Notes: a model not told the origin generated them from the letters alone. A DNA stretch of 64,000 bases from Aurifilum marmelostoma (GCA_027559495.1 JAMXSV010000028.1:2294001-2358000), one strand, 5' to 3'. Shown: positions 34,570-47,221, counted from the stretch's first letter. Numbers and translations are program-made.

Positions 34570-37500
34570 ATGCCTGCTGCCAGTGGCAGTGACCACTCCT
34601 CCTACGCTGGCCTGTCTCAACCTGACTCTACCATCGACGACTCTCAGTCTTCCGGGCAGCTGAACAAAGACGGGAGGGTTCGTAACCCGGTGCCTTACAA
34701 GCTGAAAGGGAAGACAGTCTCCTCGTCGGGCAGGTTCGGCGTGATGCACATGGATCTGAAGAACAAGGAGCTGCCAACAGACAGAGATCTCGCTGCGAAG
34801 AGAACGAGCGAGAACACGGCTTTGGCGGCGCAAAAGGCCTATGAGACTGGGTACCAGTCCCAACGCAGGTCGATCTGGATGCCTGTAACCGAAGAACCGG
34901 CAGACCCGACCGTTCCATTCACAGGCACTACTCCTTATAATCCTGCGCTGTATGGTATGAAAGCAGCTTCAAGTCATGCTGGGGAAACCCCCAAGGACCC
35001 TCCCAGGGATCCCTTTACAGACCCCCACAAGGACACTCCTCAAGACGCTCTCAAGCATCCTTCCCATGAGGGACAGCCACCCCAATATACTCCCAGTCCA
35101 CTTTATCCAGACGAAACAAAGGAGCACCAGGCCAGACTGCTCACGTTGCTGCGGAGCCTACAGCCCGTCAAGGTCGTTGATCAGCTCTGTAAGGCATTGG
35201 CCTACTTTGGTGGCATCCCTGACGCGCCGCCACCCCAGGATGGCAAATTCCCCGAAAGTGCAGAAGCAAACGGCTCTGGCGCGGTCTTCGTGGGCTGGCT
35301 GGCAGAAATATTTCCTGATGTTGACTCCAACGGCAGGCCCAAACCTAGACCGATGAGGGCCCCACCGCCGTCAGCAGAGCAGACTCCTCAGAAACGAGGA
35401 CGTGGAAGGCCCAAGGGCAGCAAAGGGACCCGGCCCAGGGAGGACAAGGGTGTCAAGAAAGGTCGGCAGAGCAATGTGCACACAGAAGCTGGTGGTTCGC
35501 ATCAAGAAGACAGCTGGATCGGTGGCGATGGCACCGTTAGAGACAGCCGCCAAGATCTCTTTGTCGCTGGGGCACGGCCACGGCCAGGACCAGAATCCCA
35601 GGCTGAGACCGGGTCTGAAGTAACAACAGGCAGCGCAAAGAAGAGAGGTCGTCCAAAGGGCTCAAAGAACCGGCCCAAGGATCCTACGGCCGGAAATCAT
35701 GCTTCGAATTCCGAGCCAATCTCGTCTCTTTTCGACGATAAGCCTAGTTGGCGCCCCAAAGGCCATTCCAAGCACGCGCAGGCGGCCGACAGTGCCGTCG
35801 CAGCAACTGCCAATGGTGCTTCACCTGTTACCGCTTCGGCAGCCCAAGCTGCGATGCCTCAGTCAGCCGCAGCGCCCGAGTTACAACCTGGGAGAACAGC
35901 TACCCTTGAAGCTCTGAGAGCATGGGACGAGGCCCACACCACTGACATGCAGACCACTCGTCCCAGCTCGTTCCAACCAGTCAATATCACGTTTCAAGCA
36001 CCTGACATCGAACCTGCGGCCGGAGGAGTACAAGCCACGGGCGCGAATAGTACTTCCAAGAGCAACGGTAAAGCACAACCTGAAAAGAAACGCAAAAGGA
36101 CTTCGAAGGAGTCCGAGACAGTCGGTCAGGTCGCAGCCGTGAACACAACGGCCGTCCCTCCAGGAGCTGGCGAGTTGATGGCCCTGCCACCTACCAATGA
36201 TAGCCCAGGCGCACTGGCTGTGGGGTCGATGGCACAGGCTGCGCCTGCGACTAAGAGACAGAGGAAAACGAAGCCAACCTCAAAATCAACAGCGAACAGT
36301 GCATCTGTCATGGAGCAGCCTACAGCCGGGGGGCCCTCACAAGCTAGCCAAACCCACGCCGTCTCGCCCGCGCCAGCAATGCAACCTACCAGCTCACATA
36401 TGTACGCCAGTCCAACAATCGAAGAGCTCAATGCACAGCTGGACCAACACAATTCCCGGAATCTTCCACCATCCGGAGTCAATCCTGTGCAAGGTTCCAG
36501 GCAAGCACAGCCTTTTTCGTCGGATCCATCCCGGTCTCTGGTGCAACAATTTCAACCTCAGCAAGCTACGAAGCCTAAACCAGCCCAAAAAGCCCAGCAC
36601 AAGAACGAACAGCAACGGGCGATGGCGCGCCAGAGGCAACAATACCAGCAGCAGCAACAGCAGCAAGGTATCGTCCGTACCGCCTCGCCCAATGTCAGTC
36701 AGATGAGCACAACCTCGCCGCACATGAGCGTACACTCTGCCTCTCCAAGCATCAGTCAAACCCACGCAGCGTCCCCCAACCTCCATCAACAGCATGCCTC
36801 TGATTCGCAGACACCGACATCCGTGGCCTCGCAGGTTCAGCATCAGCAGCCGCGGAACACACAACCTTACTATCAACAACAGACAACGTCCAGTCAATCT
36901 CCATACGGCCAGTCGCAGAAGCAACAGTACTCAAGCCCACAACCAGCCAAGCAACCATTCGCCATGAAACAACCCCAATCGCAACAAAACTTGAGTGCAC
37001 CACAACAGTCCGCTCAACCGCAACAGAATTACACAAACCAGCAGCCTCAATATCCGCAACAGAATCAACAATCCTATCCATCGCAGCCTCAACCGCAATA
37101 CGCCTCACCGCAGCAACGGTATGCAACACAGCATCGCGTTCAGAAGCAGCAGCAGCAGCCACTGCCGCCGTATACCTCTAGTTCAACCGGTACGACCTCC
37201 CAGACCGTGCTCGCACGATCTCCTCAGTATGGACCGTCGACTGCTCCAAACTACACCTCTAATGACGGAAGCTTCCGCACAAATTCTGCCACGCCGATGA
37301 ATTTTAACTCTTCCAGTTACGGCTCAAGTCAAGCACCTGATACGGCTCGCAACAACAACATGTACCCTCCTTCGACTGCCAACACTTACGGCAGCCAGAC
37401 GCAGCAGGGTTCGCCCTTTACAGCTGCGCAGAGGAGGCCTCTGCCGGCCACAACTGCACATCAGAATCCTCTCCAAAGTGTTCAGGGCCTACCGCCACAG

Positions 37501-37719
37501 AACATCAACAGCTTTACGGAATTTGGCAACATTAATTTCGACAGCAATTTGATGACCGGTCTTGATAACGCGTCCACAGGCCCCGGAAACCTTGGCATGA
37601 ACACCTCTTATAACATGGGTGCTGGTAGCGTGTCCAGGCCTTCGGCCGGGTCAAACAATTTCGCCTTCGACTCCAGCCTTCGGAATGACGGAAACTCCTA
37701 CTTCGCCATGCGCAGGTAA
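34570..37719 (+). CDS. Large Gln-rich protein with two AT-hooks
   Basis: Probable nuclear DNA-binding regulator; no function can be assigned. The first in-frame ATG is at 34570, giving 1049 residues, but the frame is open back to 34294 and looks coding there (SKTSRVFGANPSTSPAIQ), so a spliced 5' exon with the true start is likely. A conserved-looking block is VRNPVPYKLKGKTVSSSG and FGVMHMDLKNKELPTDRDLA. A possible folded segment is VVDQLCKALAYFGGIPD. AT-hooks: KRGRGRPKGSKGTRPRED near residue 275 and KKRGRPKGSKNRPKDP near 358, core RGRPKGSK. From about residue 670 the protein is Gln/Ser/Pro-rich with poly-Q stretches, typical of activation or condensate-forming regions. No catalytic domain is visible. 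Confidence 0.8.
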   Translation: MPAASGSDHSSYAGLSQPDSTIDDSQSSGQLNKDGRVRNPVPYKLKGKTVSSSGRFGVMHMDLKNKELPTDRDLAAKRTSENTALAAQKAYETGYQSQRRSIWMPVTEEPADPTVPFTGTTPYNPALYGMKAASSHAGETPKDPPRDPFTDPHKDTPQDALKHPSHEGQPPQYTPSPLYPDETKEHQARLLTLLRSLQPVKVVDQLCKALAYFGGIPDAPPPQDGKFPESAEANGSGAVFVGWLAEIFPDVDSNGRPKPRPMRAPPPSAEQTPQKRGRGRPKGSKGTRPREDKGVKKGRQSNVHTEAGGSHQEDSWIGGDGTVRDSRQDLFVAGARPRPGPESQAETGSEVTTGSAKKRGRPKGSKNRPKDPTAGNHASNSEPISSLFDDKPSWRPKGHSKHAQAADSAVAATANGASPVTASAAQAAMPQSAAAPELQPGRTATLEALRAWDEAHTTDMQTTRPSSFQPVNITFQAPDIEPAAGGVQATGANSTSKSNGKAQPEKKRKRTSKESETVGQVAAVNTTAVPPGAGELMALPPTNDSPGALAVGSMAQAAPATKRQRKTKPTSKSTANSASVMEQPTAGGPSQASQTHAVSPAPAMQPTSSHMYASPTIEELNAQLDQHNSRNLPPSGVNPVQGSRQAQPFSSDPSRSLVQQFQPQQATKPKPAQKAQHKNEQQRAMARQRQQYQQQQQQQGIVRTASPNVSQMSTTSPHMSVHSASPSISQTHAASPNLHQQHASDSQTPTSVASQVQHQQPRNTQPYYQQQTTSSQSPYGQSQKQQYSSPQPAKQPFAMKQPQSQQNLSAPQQSAQPQQNYTNQQPQYPQQNQQSYPSQPQPQYASPQQRYATQHRVQKQQQQPLPPYTSSSTGTTSQTVLARSPQYGPSTAPNYTSNDGSFRTNSATPMNFNSSSYGSSQAPDTARNNNMYPPSTANTYGSQTQQGSPFTAAQRRPLPATTAHQNPLQSVQGLPPQNINSFTEFGNINFDSNLMTGLDNASTGPGNLGMNTSYNMGAGSVSRPSAGSNNFAFDSSLRNDGNSYFAMRR

Positions 37720-38971
37720 GAGGCCTCGGCAGCCTTACATTATAAACCGGCATACACAGCTGGTGGTTCTGTCAAGGTCCTTCGGGCAGCGGAGCAGAGC
37801 GCTGTGGGTACTCGAAGTCGCTTCCAGAAGGATCTCAGTGGAGAAAGGTCAAGGGATGGCTCCAGCTTTATGACGATGAGGTGAGAAGTGACTAAGTTAA
37901 TGGGACCTCATGTCCTATCATTGCGGTAGTCTCAAATCTTGCTTTTCTCCCTGGTACAGCAGATGAGACTACCTAGTCTTTCTCAAACCTCTATTCTCTT
38001 ATCATCTGATTTCATTTCTCTCGCTCTCTCTCTCTCTCTTCCTTCATGGATACCCCTAGAAATGGGGCGGCAATCTGCATGGAGTTCAATGCAATCTTGG
38101 TTGGTTCGGGTGGTCGGGCTTGCAAATGTCCTTAAAAATATATCTACAGGATTGTTCTTTTAGGAATGAGGAAGGGGGAAGGGGCGGTCTCATCTTGTGT
38201 TTTGCTGGGTTATTTTCTTGCTCAGATTAGCATGCTATCCAAGTTACTCTTTTGGTCGTCTCAAGCAAATAGAGTGAGTGAGTGAGTGAGTGAGTGAGTG
38301 AGTGAGTGACTTGTATCTCTCTCACTGACCAGAAGCGAGGAAAAAGACGGGAGTACTTTTGGACTTGATTTGCCCGTGTGGAAGACCTGCTACTCGCACT
38401 GCTTCGGGAAAAGGCTACTAAAAGGAGGCCACTTGAAGTTCATTGTAGCATACTGTATGGTAGTGTTCATCTCCATACACCTGTAGTAGGCTGTAGATTA
38501 TACTATAACACATCATCACGTACAATGCAACGTACTATGTGCCTGCTTCTTCAGTATTCATAAGAGTTCTACAGCCGAAGTCCTTAGACGTGTCACTCAG
38601 CTACCTACCACACATATCGTGCTGCACTCATCACTCTATTCACGGACTCATCACGGCTCGACACACTGGGACTATTGCAGAGAAAGTTGTCTCCTTTCAT
38701 TGGATAATTGTTTCATATGTGTCAAGAAATTAGGATATTTCGCACGCCCCAGGCCATGTAAGAATTGATCCCGTGAAAACACCCCCCGAAACCGACTCTG
38801 TGTTGTGTAGAAAGGAAAAGAACGCCTGTGAATGCTTGCTTTCCTCATGCGAGACATGACAAAGGAGACGCAATGATGATGATGATGTGGTTGTTGATGA
38901 CAAAATAAAAAAGAGGAAAAAAAATGATATCGCTTCCCCGCTTTTAGGGCTGGGCAAAACCCACTCACTTC
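37720..38971. other. Convergent intergenic region
   Basis: No gene supported. Contains a (GAGT)n microsatellite at 38272-38309. Both 3' regions fall here. Confidence 0.5.
38272..38309. repeat. Tetranucleotide microsatellite (GAGT)n
   Basis: About nine perfect tandem copies of GAGT. Confidence 0.9.
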
Positions 38972-40687
38972 CTATTCAATAGGATCCTCCTCGATGGCCT
39001 CGAGGGGCGGCGGCCGTATCGATGCGGTATCGACCATTCCGTACCACCAGATATCCTCCTCGACCACACCGTGCTCCTTGATCAGGTCGATCAGAACCTG
39101 CGCGTTGCGCTTGATGTCGACGGAACGCTCGACGATCTTGCGATCGAGGATCATATTCTCGGCATTGAACAGCCACAGCTTTTGAAGGGGTGGCAGATCG
39201 GATAGGAGATGCTGATACTGGTCCAGCTCGAGCTGATCCATGGGCATTCCCGCGGCCAGGCTCGTGTTGAAGATCAAGGGCGACATCCCTGTAACGGAGT
39301 TCCTCGAGGACACCTGCTCGAGGGAGCCTCGAGCTGGTCGTGCCGTGTCGTCGGCCTTGGCGGCGTCCCGGATTTGCCAGCTGGACTTCCTCCGCCCCAG
39401 GCTCATGAGGCCTCTCCGCGATTTCGCATTGTCCTTGCTGCTCGTCTCGGCTGGCCTTGTAGGTGCTTCCTTGGCGCTATGGATACCATTGTACCATGTC
39501 TCCACGGAACTGATTCTTGTGTTGTAGCCGTGCACCTCCCAACACCTCAGGACCTGCCTCAAGCCACCGAGACAGAGCACCGCCGTTTTGACCTCGTCTG
39601 CAGGCTCATCCCGCAGGTAACCCCTGATGGTCTTCTCCAGGCGACCAACATACGATGGAGGCCGTAACCGCCGGCTGAAGGATGACACGACCATGGGGAA
39701 GATCTGGTGGACCTGTAATAATGTTCGGTCGTCGTACATGTTCATGATTTGGGTCTCGATGGGGTGGGTGGTATATGGTGTGCGCGAGAGACCGTAGCCG
39801 TGCTCCTGGATGTATTGCACGTGCAGTCTCCGGTAGTTTTCGAAAAAGTGGAATATGGTAAAGAGTAAGGGTATAAGTCGTCGATACATGCGCTCCCGCT
39901 GTCCGGCGAATGATGCCACCTGCTCCCTGGTGGTCTTCAGAAATATCTCCTTTGTGCACCAGTCGCACATGCGCCTCGCAAGCTTGGCAGCAACATGTAG
40001 TCGGTGCCACAGGCTGCAGAGGTAGTGTAAGTTGTACCCGGAGGCGTCTGGTACCGGGTAGAGGCGCTTGGCGTATGCAGGGACTTGGTGGTCCAGCTGA
40101 TAGCGCACTATTGGCACTTCGTTCATGGTGACCATACCGTGCCATGCTCTCGATGCACGCCGAAGATTGAGCACATCTGACAAGGGCAACGAGGCGATGA
40201 CCTGGATCTTGAGCTCATTGGGCAGGTTCAAGAATAATTGGTCAAACGGTAGACTGTGCGCAAAGTCAATATGATGAGAGAATGGCCCCGTAGAACCCGG
40301 GGGGGGGGGGCAAAAATGCAGCGCAGAGACATACCTGCTGCGTTTGGGGGCTGTGCTCTCGACAACCGAGCTTGCCGATGCCACCGACGCAATGGAAGGC
40401 CGTCTTAATGAAAGAGGCTCTGGGATAGATACGCTCGCTTTCGATGATCGTAACCGTCCAAAAAGGCCTCGCCTTTCCTTTTCCTTCTCCTTCTCTGGTC
40501 TTGAACTGGATGAATGTTCTGCAGCCTGCTGTTCGGCTTGTCGAATAGGTAGGATAAATTGAGCTGAAGTGCTCTCCACTTGGACCTCAACATCATTCTG
40601 TTGATTTTGTTGTGGCTCCTTTGGTAGCTGGTCTAGCTTTTCGTAGTACCGCCTCGAGGCGAACTCGGTGATGTGGAGTGGCTCCAT
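38972..40687 (-). CDS. F-box protein
   Basis: F-box proteins recruit substrates to SCF ubiquitin ligases through Skp1. The first in-frame ATG is at 40687 (MEPLHITEFASRRYYEKL); the frame is open further upstream but has no ATG. A Ser-rich, charged N-terminal part precedes the F-box: DQLFLNLPNELKIQVIASLP and SDVLNLRRASRAWHGMV. No WD or LRR repeats follow; the C-terminal part is helical (CDWCTKEIF, LLFTIFHFFENYRRLH) and may be a fungus-specific substrate domain. Bases 40334-40254 look like an 81-base intron (GTATGT donor, CACAG acceptor) but are also open in frame, so the product is 544 residues if spliced or 571 if not. The substrate is unknown. Confidence 0.8.
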   Translation of the reverse strand: MEPLHITEFASRRYYEKLDQLPKEPQQNQQNDVEVQVESTSAQFILPIRQAEQQAAEHSSSSRPEKEKEKERRGLFGRLRSSKASVSIPEPLSLRRPSIASVASASSVVESTAPKRSRYVSALHFCPPPPGSTGPFSHHIDFAHSLPFDQLFLNLPNELKIQVIASLPLSDVLNLRRASRAWHGMVTMNEVPIVRYQLDHQVPAYAKRLYPVPDASGYNLHYLCSLWHRLHVAAKLARRMCDWCTKEIFLKTTREQVASFAGQRERMYRRLIPLLFTIFHFFENYRRLHVQYIQEHGYGLSRTPYTTHPIETQIMNMYDDRTLLQVHQIFPMVVSSFSRRLRPPSYVGRLEKTIRGYLRDEPADEVKTAVLCLGGLRQVLRCWEVHGYNTRISSVETWYNGIHSAKEAPTRPAETSSKDNAKSRRGLMSLGRRKSSWQIRDAAKADDTARPARGSLEQVSSRNSVTGMSPLIFNTSLAAGMPMDQLELDQYQHLLSDLPPLQKLWLFNAENMILDRKIVERSVDIKRNAQVLIDLIKEHGVVEEDIWWYGMVDTASIRPPPLEAIEEDPIE

Positions 40688-43020
40688 GGTCAGCGCCGAG
40701 TCGATGCAGTCGTCGAAGCACGAGAACCTCGGTAATGATCCGTCAACCTCTTTTCCCACCCCAACAGGAGCTCCTCTCCTCGAAGGACCGCCGTTCTTTC
40801 CTACTTCGAAACGGAGCTATCAAGGAGTCGCAAGAATCGCAATGCAACCATGGCGGAACATCTGGTCGGTCGGCTTGAGTGAGTGAAAGGGGGGGGGGGG
40901 GCGAGACAACAGATAGATCGGGCCGTAGGCACAGTCTCTTGTCTTCGAGGCTGGATGGTCTGGTGGGTGGGTTGACTCGTGTGCGACGTCGTCGAGGTTC
41001 GTCCTTCAGTCTCGGTCGTGTGATAGAAACCGGCGATGTTGTTATCAATCGAACACAGGTTCCGGTATCCTTGTCGAGTTGTCAATCACGACGACCCAAA
41101 ACTGCGAATATCCGAGACTAATAGTCGCAACGGAGTTTGACCGAGGGGTGCGATGACGGCAGAAGGCACGGTCGCGTTCACCAGAAGATCTTTTGGGGTC
41201 GCGGGTGAGTTTCGCCGTTGTTTATCAGGAGGGCAGGCCGGCACAGGAGCATTCGAGACTGCCACACACTGCGTTGCCGGGGGAAAGTAATCGTCACGAT
41301 TGATCTGGTGGTCTTGTTGACTAGTACGAAATACTGCCACGAAGGATAAATCGTCTATGACCGAGGTCCAAGATTGGGCGAAGACTGAAATTGAATTCGT
41401 GTCCGGGAAAGCGTGAGAGAGAAACCAGGAAAGAGGGCGCAAAGAAGTGTGTGCCGCTGTGCCGGAAATAAGCAGGCCGAGCCCAGGTTCCAAGTTCGGA
41501 TCGTAGTCGTGCGAGCCGCGGGTCGCGAGAGGAAAGAGAGTAGGAGGGCAGCGGGGGGGGAAGGGATGCAAGCAGGTGAGAGGGTCTTGCAGAGGACAAT
41601 GTTGTACGTTTCTGGATCTTGAGAATTTTTCCCGGATCGAGAGAAAGATGGTGGTGGGTGGGACGAGAGAAGGAGGGAGTCGGAAGGACAGGTCGTGATT
41701 GAAATCGAGAGGGTGACCAACCAAAAGGTGTGGTGGTAGTGGTGTGGTGGAGGTGCTTGGTCGCAAGGAAAACAAGAGACTGGACTGACTGGAGATGGGA
41801 GTGCGGAGAGAGAAGCGCAGCAGCAGGCAAAAGCAGTGCAGGCCCAGGACGACGCATGCCGTATCCCGCTCAGTGGTCTTGGCACCCTGGTCGTCGTTGT
41901 GGAGACTGGGGTGTCGTGAAAGGGTTGAGTTCGATATGGATCTGGATGGGCCACGGCCATTTCTCCGGCGTAATAGTGGGGAGTCCTCGGCCCAGGTCCA
42001 CTGAGGTTGCGAGACAGAGTGCCGCCGGGAAGACACCCTCAGTTCCCTCCCCCAGGGCAAAGCTGCTGGGTGTGTCAGGCATGCTAGGCGTGTACACGGG
42101 CTCCTCGGCGGGGTTTAGGCTGTCCTCGCAGGGGCTAGGGCCTGAGACCAGAGGTACCAGGCTATCGCGGCCCATCGTCGACCCAACCTGGTGTCTGTGT
42201 GCCCAATTCGGTCCTGCTCGTCGAGATAAGAAAGAATCCAAATGGCCCGCCAAGTGTCGAGTACGGCCGAGATCTCGACCGATGGATTGACCGTCGCCGA
42301 ACTTCACTCTGTTCACGGTAGGGCCGAACATCTCCACGCCTGCTCTGCTTTCGCCGCAAACAGAGCCGCATTGCTTCCCCCCCCCCCCGCCCCAAGAGCC
42401 CATCATCGCCATTATTCGCGATAATTACTGCTGTTGCAGGGAGTAGTACTACGACTGCCACCACAATTTTCCTCTGGGGGGGGGGGGGGGGAGGGGGTTT
42501 TGCCGGCACGGTAGACGAGAGAGGTACCGTAGTACATAGTATGTGTGGTTCAGGGTAGAGTAGCACCTCATTTTAACCGGAGCCAATGAAACGTGACGCC
42601 TGGAAAAAGCTATGCAGCAAAGAACGCGAACGAAATTCCGAGCCGCTGCTGCATGTATAGTACTGTACTATGAAAGGTGATCTGATCCTGCTCCTTCTCC
42701 TGGCCTAGCACCGAGACATCTTGTCTCTCTCTCTCTTTTTTCCCCCGAGTCATCTTGGGTTGCATGTTGAGTGTGCTCAGCCAGCCAAATGCGACGCCTC
42801 TGAAAAGAACAAGATCATTTGTCCGTTATGTTCAAGTCAACGTTGAATATTCTGCCGTCTAGACTATCATTCGCTCAACTGTGCATGGTCCTTCCTCGTC
42901 GGACCCGCTGAAGGGTAGTATGACGGAGTTGGGGTGTGGGTGTGTGTCGTGTGTACTATGGTAGTAGCATGATGATGTGGGTGGTATCGTGCTGAGGTGG
43001 TGGGAGACCCCAAAAAAAAC

Positions 43021-43046
43021 AAAAAAAAAAAAAAAAAAAAAAAAAA
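43021..43046. repeat. Poly-A run of 26 bases
   Basis: Uninterrupted A-run inside the gene-free tract, followed by an imperfect (GAAA)n stretch. It could be the tail of an old retroposed copy, but nothing upstream is recognisable. Confidence 0.7.
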
Positions 43047-46000
43047 GAAAAGAAAGAAAGAAAAAAAGCATTGATGTGATCGGCATCAACCCCGGGTTTC
43101 ATTTTGCTACCATCATCCGAGGTAATCGCGCCCACCTTGCATCACAGCACATCCCGCGGCCAGAACAGAGAGATGTTCCATCCCCACAAGTGGGTTCTTT
43201 TCCCGGTCTGATGACAGAACGATCATCCTCTGCAGGATACTCTGCCGTACAGGAAATTGACTTGCTGCCCTGATGCTCCTCTGGTTGCGTGGTATCCTGG
43301 CTGGTGGGTGCATCACTGGCTGGTACAGGCTGGTGAGAGGACACCTCAGCTCTTCGTACACCAGCAGCCCAGATCCTGGCATGCCGGTGTGTGTCTCGGG
43401 CATTCAGGCTGGATGGTTGGATGGCGAGGTGACGCTGCAATGTAACAGCGGAGATCTGCTTCGGCAGTTGAGCAGACGAGAAGCTCGTCATGTGTGGAGT
43501 CATCGACAGCAAACGCATGCGTTTCTGGAGACGATGATGCCTGGCAGCAGAAAGGGAAAATATCTAGTCGGTCATACTTTTTCTCCTTTTTAAATCCATC
43601 GATAGCCCCAGTATTTTGTTTTCTTCTTCGTTCCAACCCCGTGGCTGTCCACAGAAAAACGCGACAAGGCCCATCACGATGGCTAATTGAGACCTGCTGG
43701 AGGACCTTTGCTGGGGTGCCTCACATGAAGCCGAGACACTAGGCAGCTGGGGTCTTGAGGGGTAAAGTTATTACCCAACAGCCAACAGTGACCGGTCCGG
43801 TGTCTAGCCAGTGTAGTGCACTGAAGCAGCGCAGTAGACTTAGTGCCACACACACATACAGGCGCGAACACACACTCAGACACAGGGTTGGTCTCACAGG
43901 TGGTGCGCTGACTGGCTGGCGGGCTGGCACCACGAACTGGCCCAGCTTGCCACACAAGGTCGCGGATTGACAATAGGACGCCCATAGCGGAGGATCCGGA
44001 ACGGGGCGCCGTTACGGAGTATACATGTACCTGATGTCAGACATGCCGGGAACACTTTGCTTCCCGGCCCTACTCCGGTGGCTCTCGTCGAGTGTGACCT
44101 GATTGGGCCCATCATTCGGTGCCCCCCCTTTTTTTTTTCTTTCTGCTTTTCGATAGCGGTTGGCGGTTGCTTTTTCGATCTCGGTGGTCCAGTCAGGGAC
44201 TCGCGCAGCTGGAATCATCTGGGCTCTGAAAAGAGACAGCTGAGGTTTGCTCAAAAGAGACTTTCTTGTCTCACCGAATTTGCCCGCACCTTGGAATATG
44301 ACCGTGACAGTAACTTTCCTCTCTCCTAGCCTTCAATTGACTTCAACGTTGCTTCAATCGATCTGCCTGTTTGCAGAAAGAAAGAGAAGAGAGAGCGGGT
44401 GAGAAATATGTAGATCTTCTCGGCCAGCACCCGACACGAGGCTCAAATTGAACTGTGGGCCTGGGAGGGTCTCTTTCCTCGGAAGTTGCTCGGCGGCCTG
44501 ACACACAGTCTCTTTCCTCCCTTCCCCCCCCCCCCCCCCCCATCTGTGGTAATGCGCGACCATACAGACATGAGCCAAAGATCCTGTCAACACACAGTTG
44601 TGGGCTTGATTTTGATGGTCACAACTCGAGACTCTGACCCTGAAGTGAATTGGTGCTTATGTGGCAAGGGCGACAGTACACCGAGAATCAACCCGCGCTA
44701 CGAGCCAGGCCGAGATTGGTTCCTGGTCGTCTCAGTTGTTCCCGACGGGTCGCAAGGCATCGGCCCTCACTTTTTTACCTGTTGCGGTGAGGTGGTGAGA
44801 TTTCCCCCCGAGTGAACGAACCATGGGGATCGTGGGTCGCAACGTGAACAGGCGCGCTTGTCAAGAGAAGCAGCACCTGGTGAGACTGCTGACGGCCACT
44901 GTACAGGAGTGATCTTTCAGTGGTCCTCCAGGGGCACAGGGGTATCCCGTCGCCCGCCCGCCCGACCTGGCCCGAGCTCGGCGCACCAGCTCCCCGTCTG
45001 GGGTATCTGGAGCACGCTGCAAGAGAATTCACAGCGTCTCGTCTCGGCACCCCCGGGGAACGGGAACGAAGCCGCCTAGGTGGCGCCCCCCATGGGGTTG
45101 TTCTCTTGCTTACTGCAGTGCAAATTATCCAGATATTTTCCCTTTCTCTAGCGTTACCACACCACGTTACCTAGCCGCGCCAGCCTGCTACATGCCAGAA
45201 CAGCAGGTGACCCTAAACGCAGGATTAATCCGGACGGGTTATATCAATAGATAAATTCACCCAGAACACCTGAGCAGCCAATGTGATGACTGGTCGGTCC
45301 CAAGCAGTTGAAAAAGTCACGTCACCTCAGAGCACCTCAAAGTCAGGTCACGTCACATTTCCTCTTTTCTTCCGATGGGCCCAGACCTGCTTTTTTTGTA
45401 TTTTCCGCCCAGCGAGCTGATGCATATGCTCTCTCTTCCTCATCTCACAAACACGACGTGTGTCGTCGCTCCATTCCCCCTTGCACATGTCCCACAGCCA
45501 TCTGCCCAGGCATGCGATCTCGAAAAAAAAGACACGCCATGATCGCAGGCGCCATCTCCGCAGGGAGCATACTAGACAGAAAGAGGGATATCGCATTCAG
45601 GGTACGAGAAAGAAAAGAAGAGGGAGGAGGATGATGCATAAGCATTCCCGGCGTCTCGCGCAAGCCTTGCAGCATCCGGAATGAAACAGACTCGTCTCAG
45701 TCTCAGCCATTCGAATTGATGGCATGAACGCCCTGCGATTCTTGCATGGACATGAGAAAGCTGCCGAGAGGATCCTTCGCTGACGGCTTTGCGTGGGATG
45801 AACGATTACTTGCAGCCACAGAAACGGTCCGCTGCTCCTGCGTTCCCGGGAATTGACTTTACGTAGCGAAGCCACGGCGCTTCTTCCAAACCAAACCCCC
45901 CCCCCCCTTTCCCGCCAGTTTGGATCAGCTCAAGATTGCCTCCAGTCCGGTCTCGCAACCGTCTTCTCTCCAGGTACTGGCAGCTTAGAACCAAGACCTT

Positions 46001-47194
46001 TTTTTACGAATTGCGTCACAGTTCTGATTCCTGTGATTCACTCTGTCATCGCCGACAGTGTAACGGTCGCGCAATGCTTGCTGAATATGGCCACCGAGAC
46101 ACTCGTGGATCTACCACCTCACTGAGCTTGTAATTGCGGGCACCTCGAAAGCACTGATAATAAAGATAAATCACCAAGGGGGAGGGGGGGCAAGGGGAGG
46201 TCCTGCTTGTTTCGTTTGGATCTCCTCCCTCTCATCTCGTCCGAAGTTGACAAGATCAAATATCCGGTGTCGTGCCAGGGATGGCATCCTGCAAAACCCA
46301 AATTCAAAACTCACCTTGTGCTGACTGTCGTCCGTCGGAGCTCAGGTACACACAGGGAGAGACTGTGTGTGTGAGAGAGAGCCTATACTCCAGGGGGGCT
46401 GTCAAGACCAAAATCACGGCCTCCTCGGCACCAGACCATGGCCAGTACAGACTAAGTGGCAGCTTCGCAAGTATTTTGGGTTGTGTCTGGAAAGAAAAAG
46501 AAAAAGCAAGAGGCTTTCCCGCCTTTATCATGCGATCCAGTATATACTTATAGCTTTGCATTCTGACTCTTTTCTTCCCTATCTTCTTCAGATGCATCCA
46601 ATCCCAAAGGAGCAGCACCTTCGGAGATTCCATGTTGATCAGTCGAGGGGCCCCGACGCTTCTCGAAATCATTAGAAGGAATGCCACCTCCACTTTTCGA
46701 CCATGCACACATTATACCGCGTGGAGGGGTTGGTGTCTATTAATAGAACTGTCGCCAGGGCTAGTGTATGCGAGAACCCTGGTTTGCGTCCAGTCCCGTA
46801 GCGGCGGGTGAGGTTTGTGTGTGACCTGGCGTGTGACGAATGGACGACACAGCATGTTTCGATTCTTCAAACGCTTCGTCGATCGTCTCCCGGTTCCTGG
46901 GGAGGAACTGCAAGACGCTTGACGCAAGTCATGACCGTTTCAGGCGTGTTGGTCAGCAGTCCACATACACGAGAGAATATACACACACATAGATGACTGA
47001 TGCCTGTGGAGAGTTGGGAAAAGGAGGGGGGGAAGGGGGGGGGGGGGCAATATTGAACAGGGATGGATGGCATCAACCCTCTGCAGCAGAAATCCAGGAG
47101 GAGGGGCATGACAGGCCAAGAGTGTCAGCCCCAGACAAGAGGGACAGAGCCCTTCTCGCTGCCCTTTCTCATGCCATAGACCCAGCCCTTCCCA

Positions 47195-47221
47195 ACACAC
47201 ACACACACACGCACACACACA
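47195..47221. repeat. Dinucleotide microsatellite (CA)n
   Basis: About 13 CA units with one G interruption. Confidence 0.85.

Noticed and set aside
38972..40759. F-box protein starting at 40759
   Set aside because: That codon is GTG; the first ATG in frame is at 40687.
41086..42412. Three overlapping minus-strand frames of 178-324 codons
   Set aside because: All three phases are open over the same C/T-rich bases, so low stop frequency comes from composition; it fits a leader or promoter of the F-box gene better.
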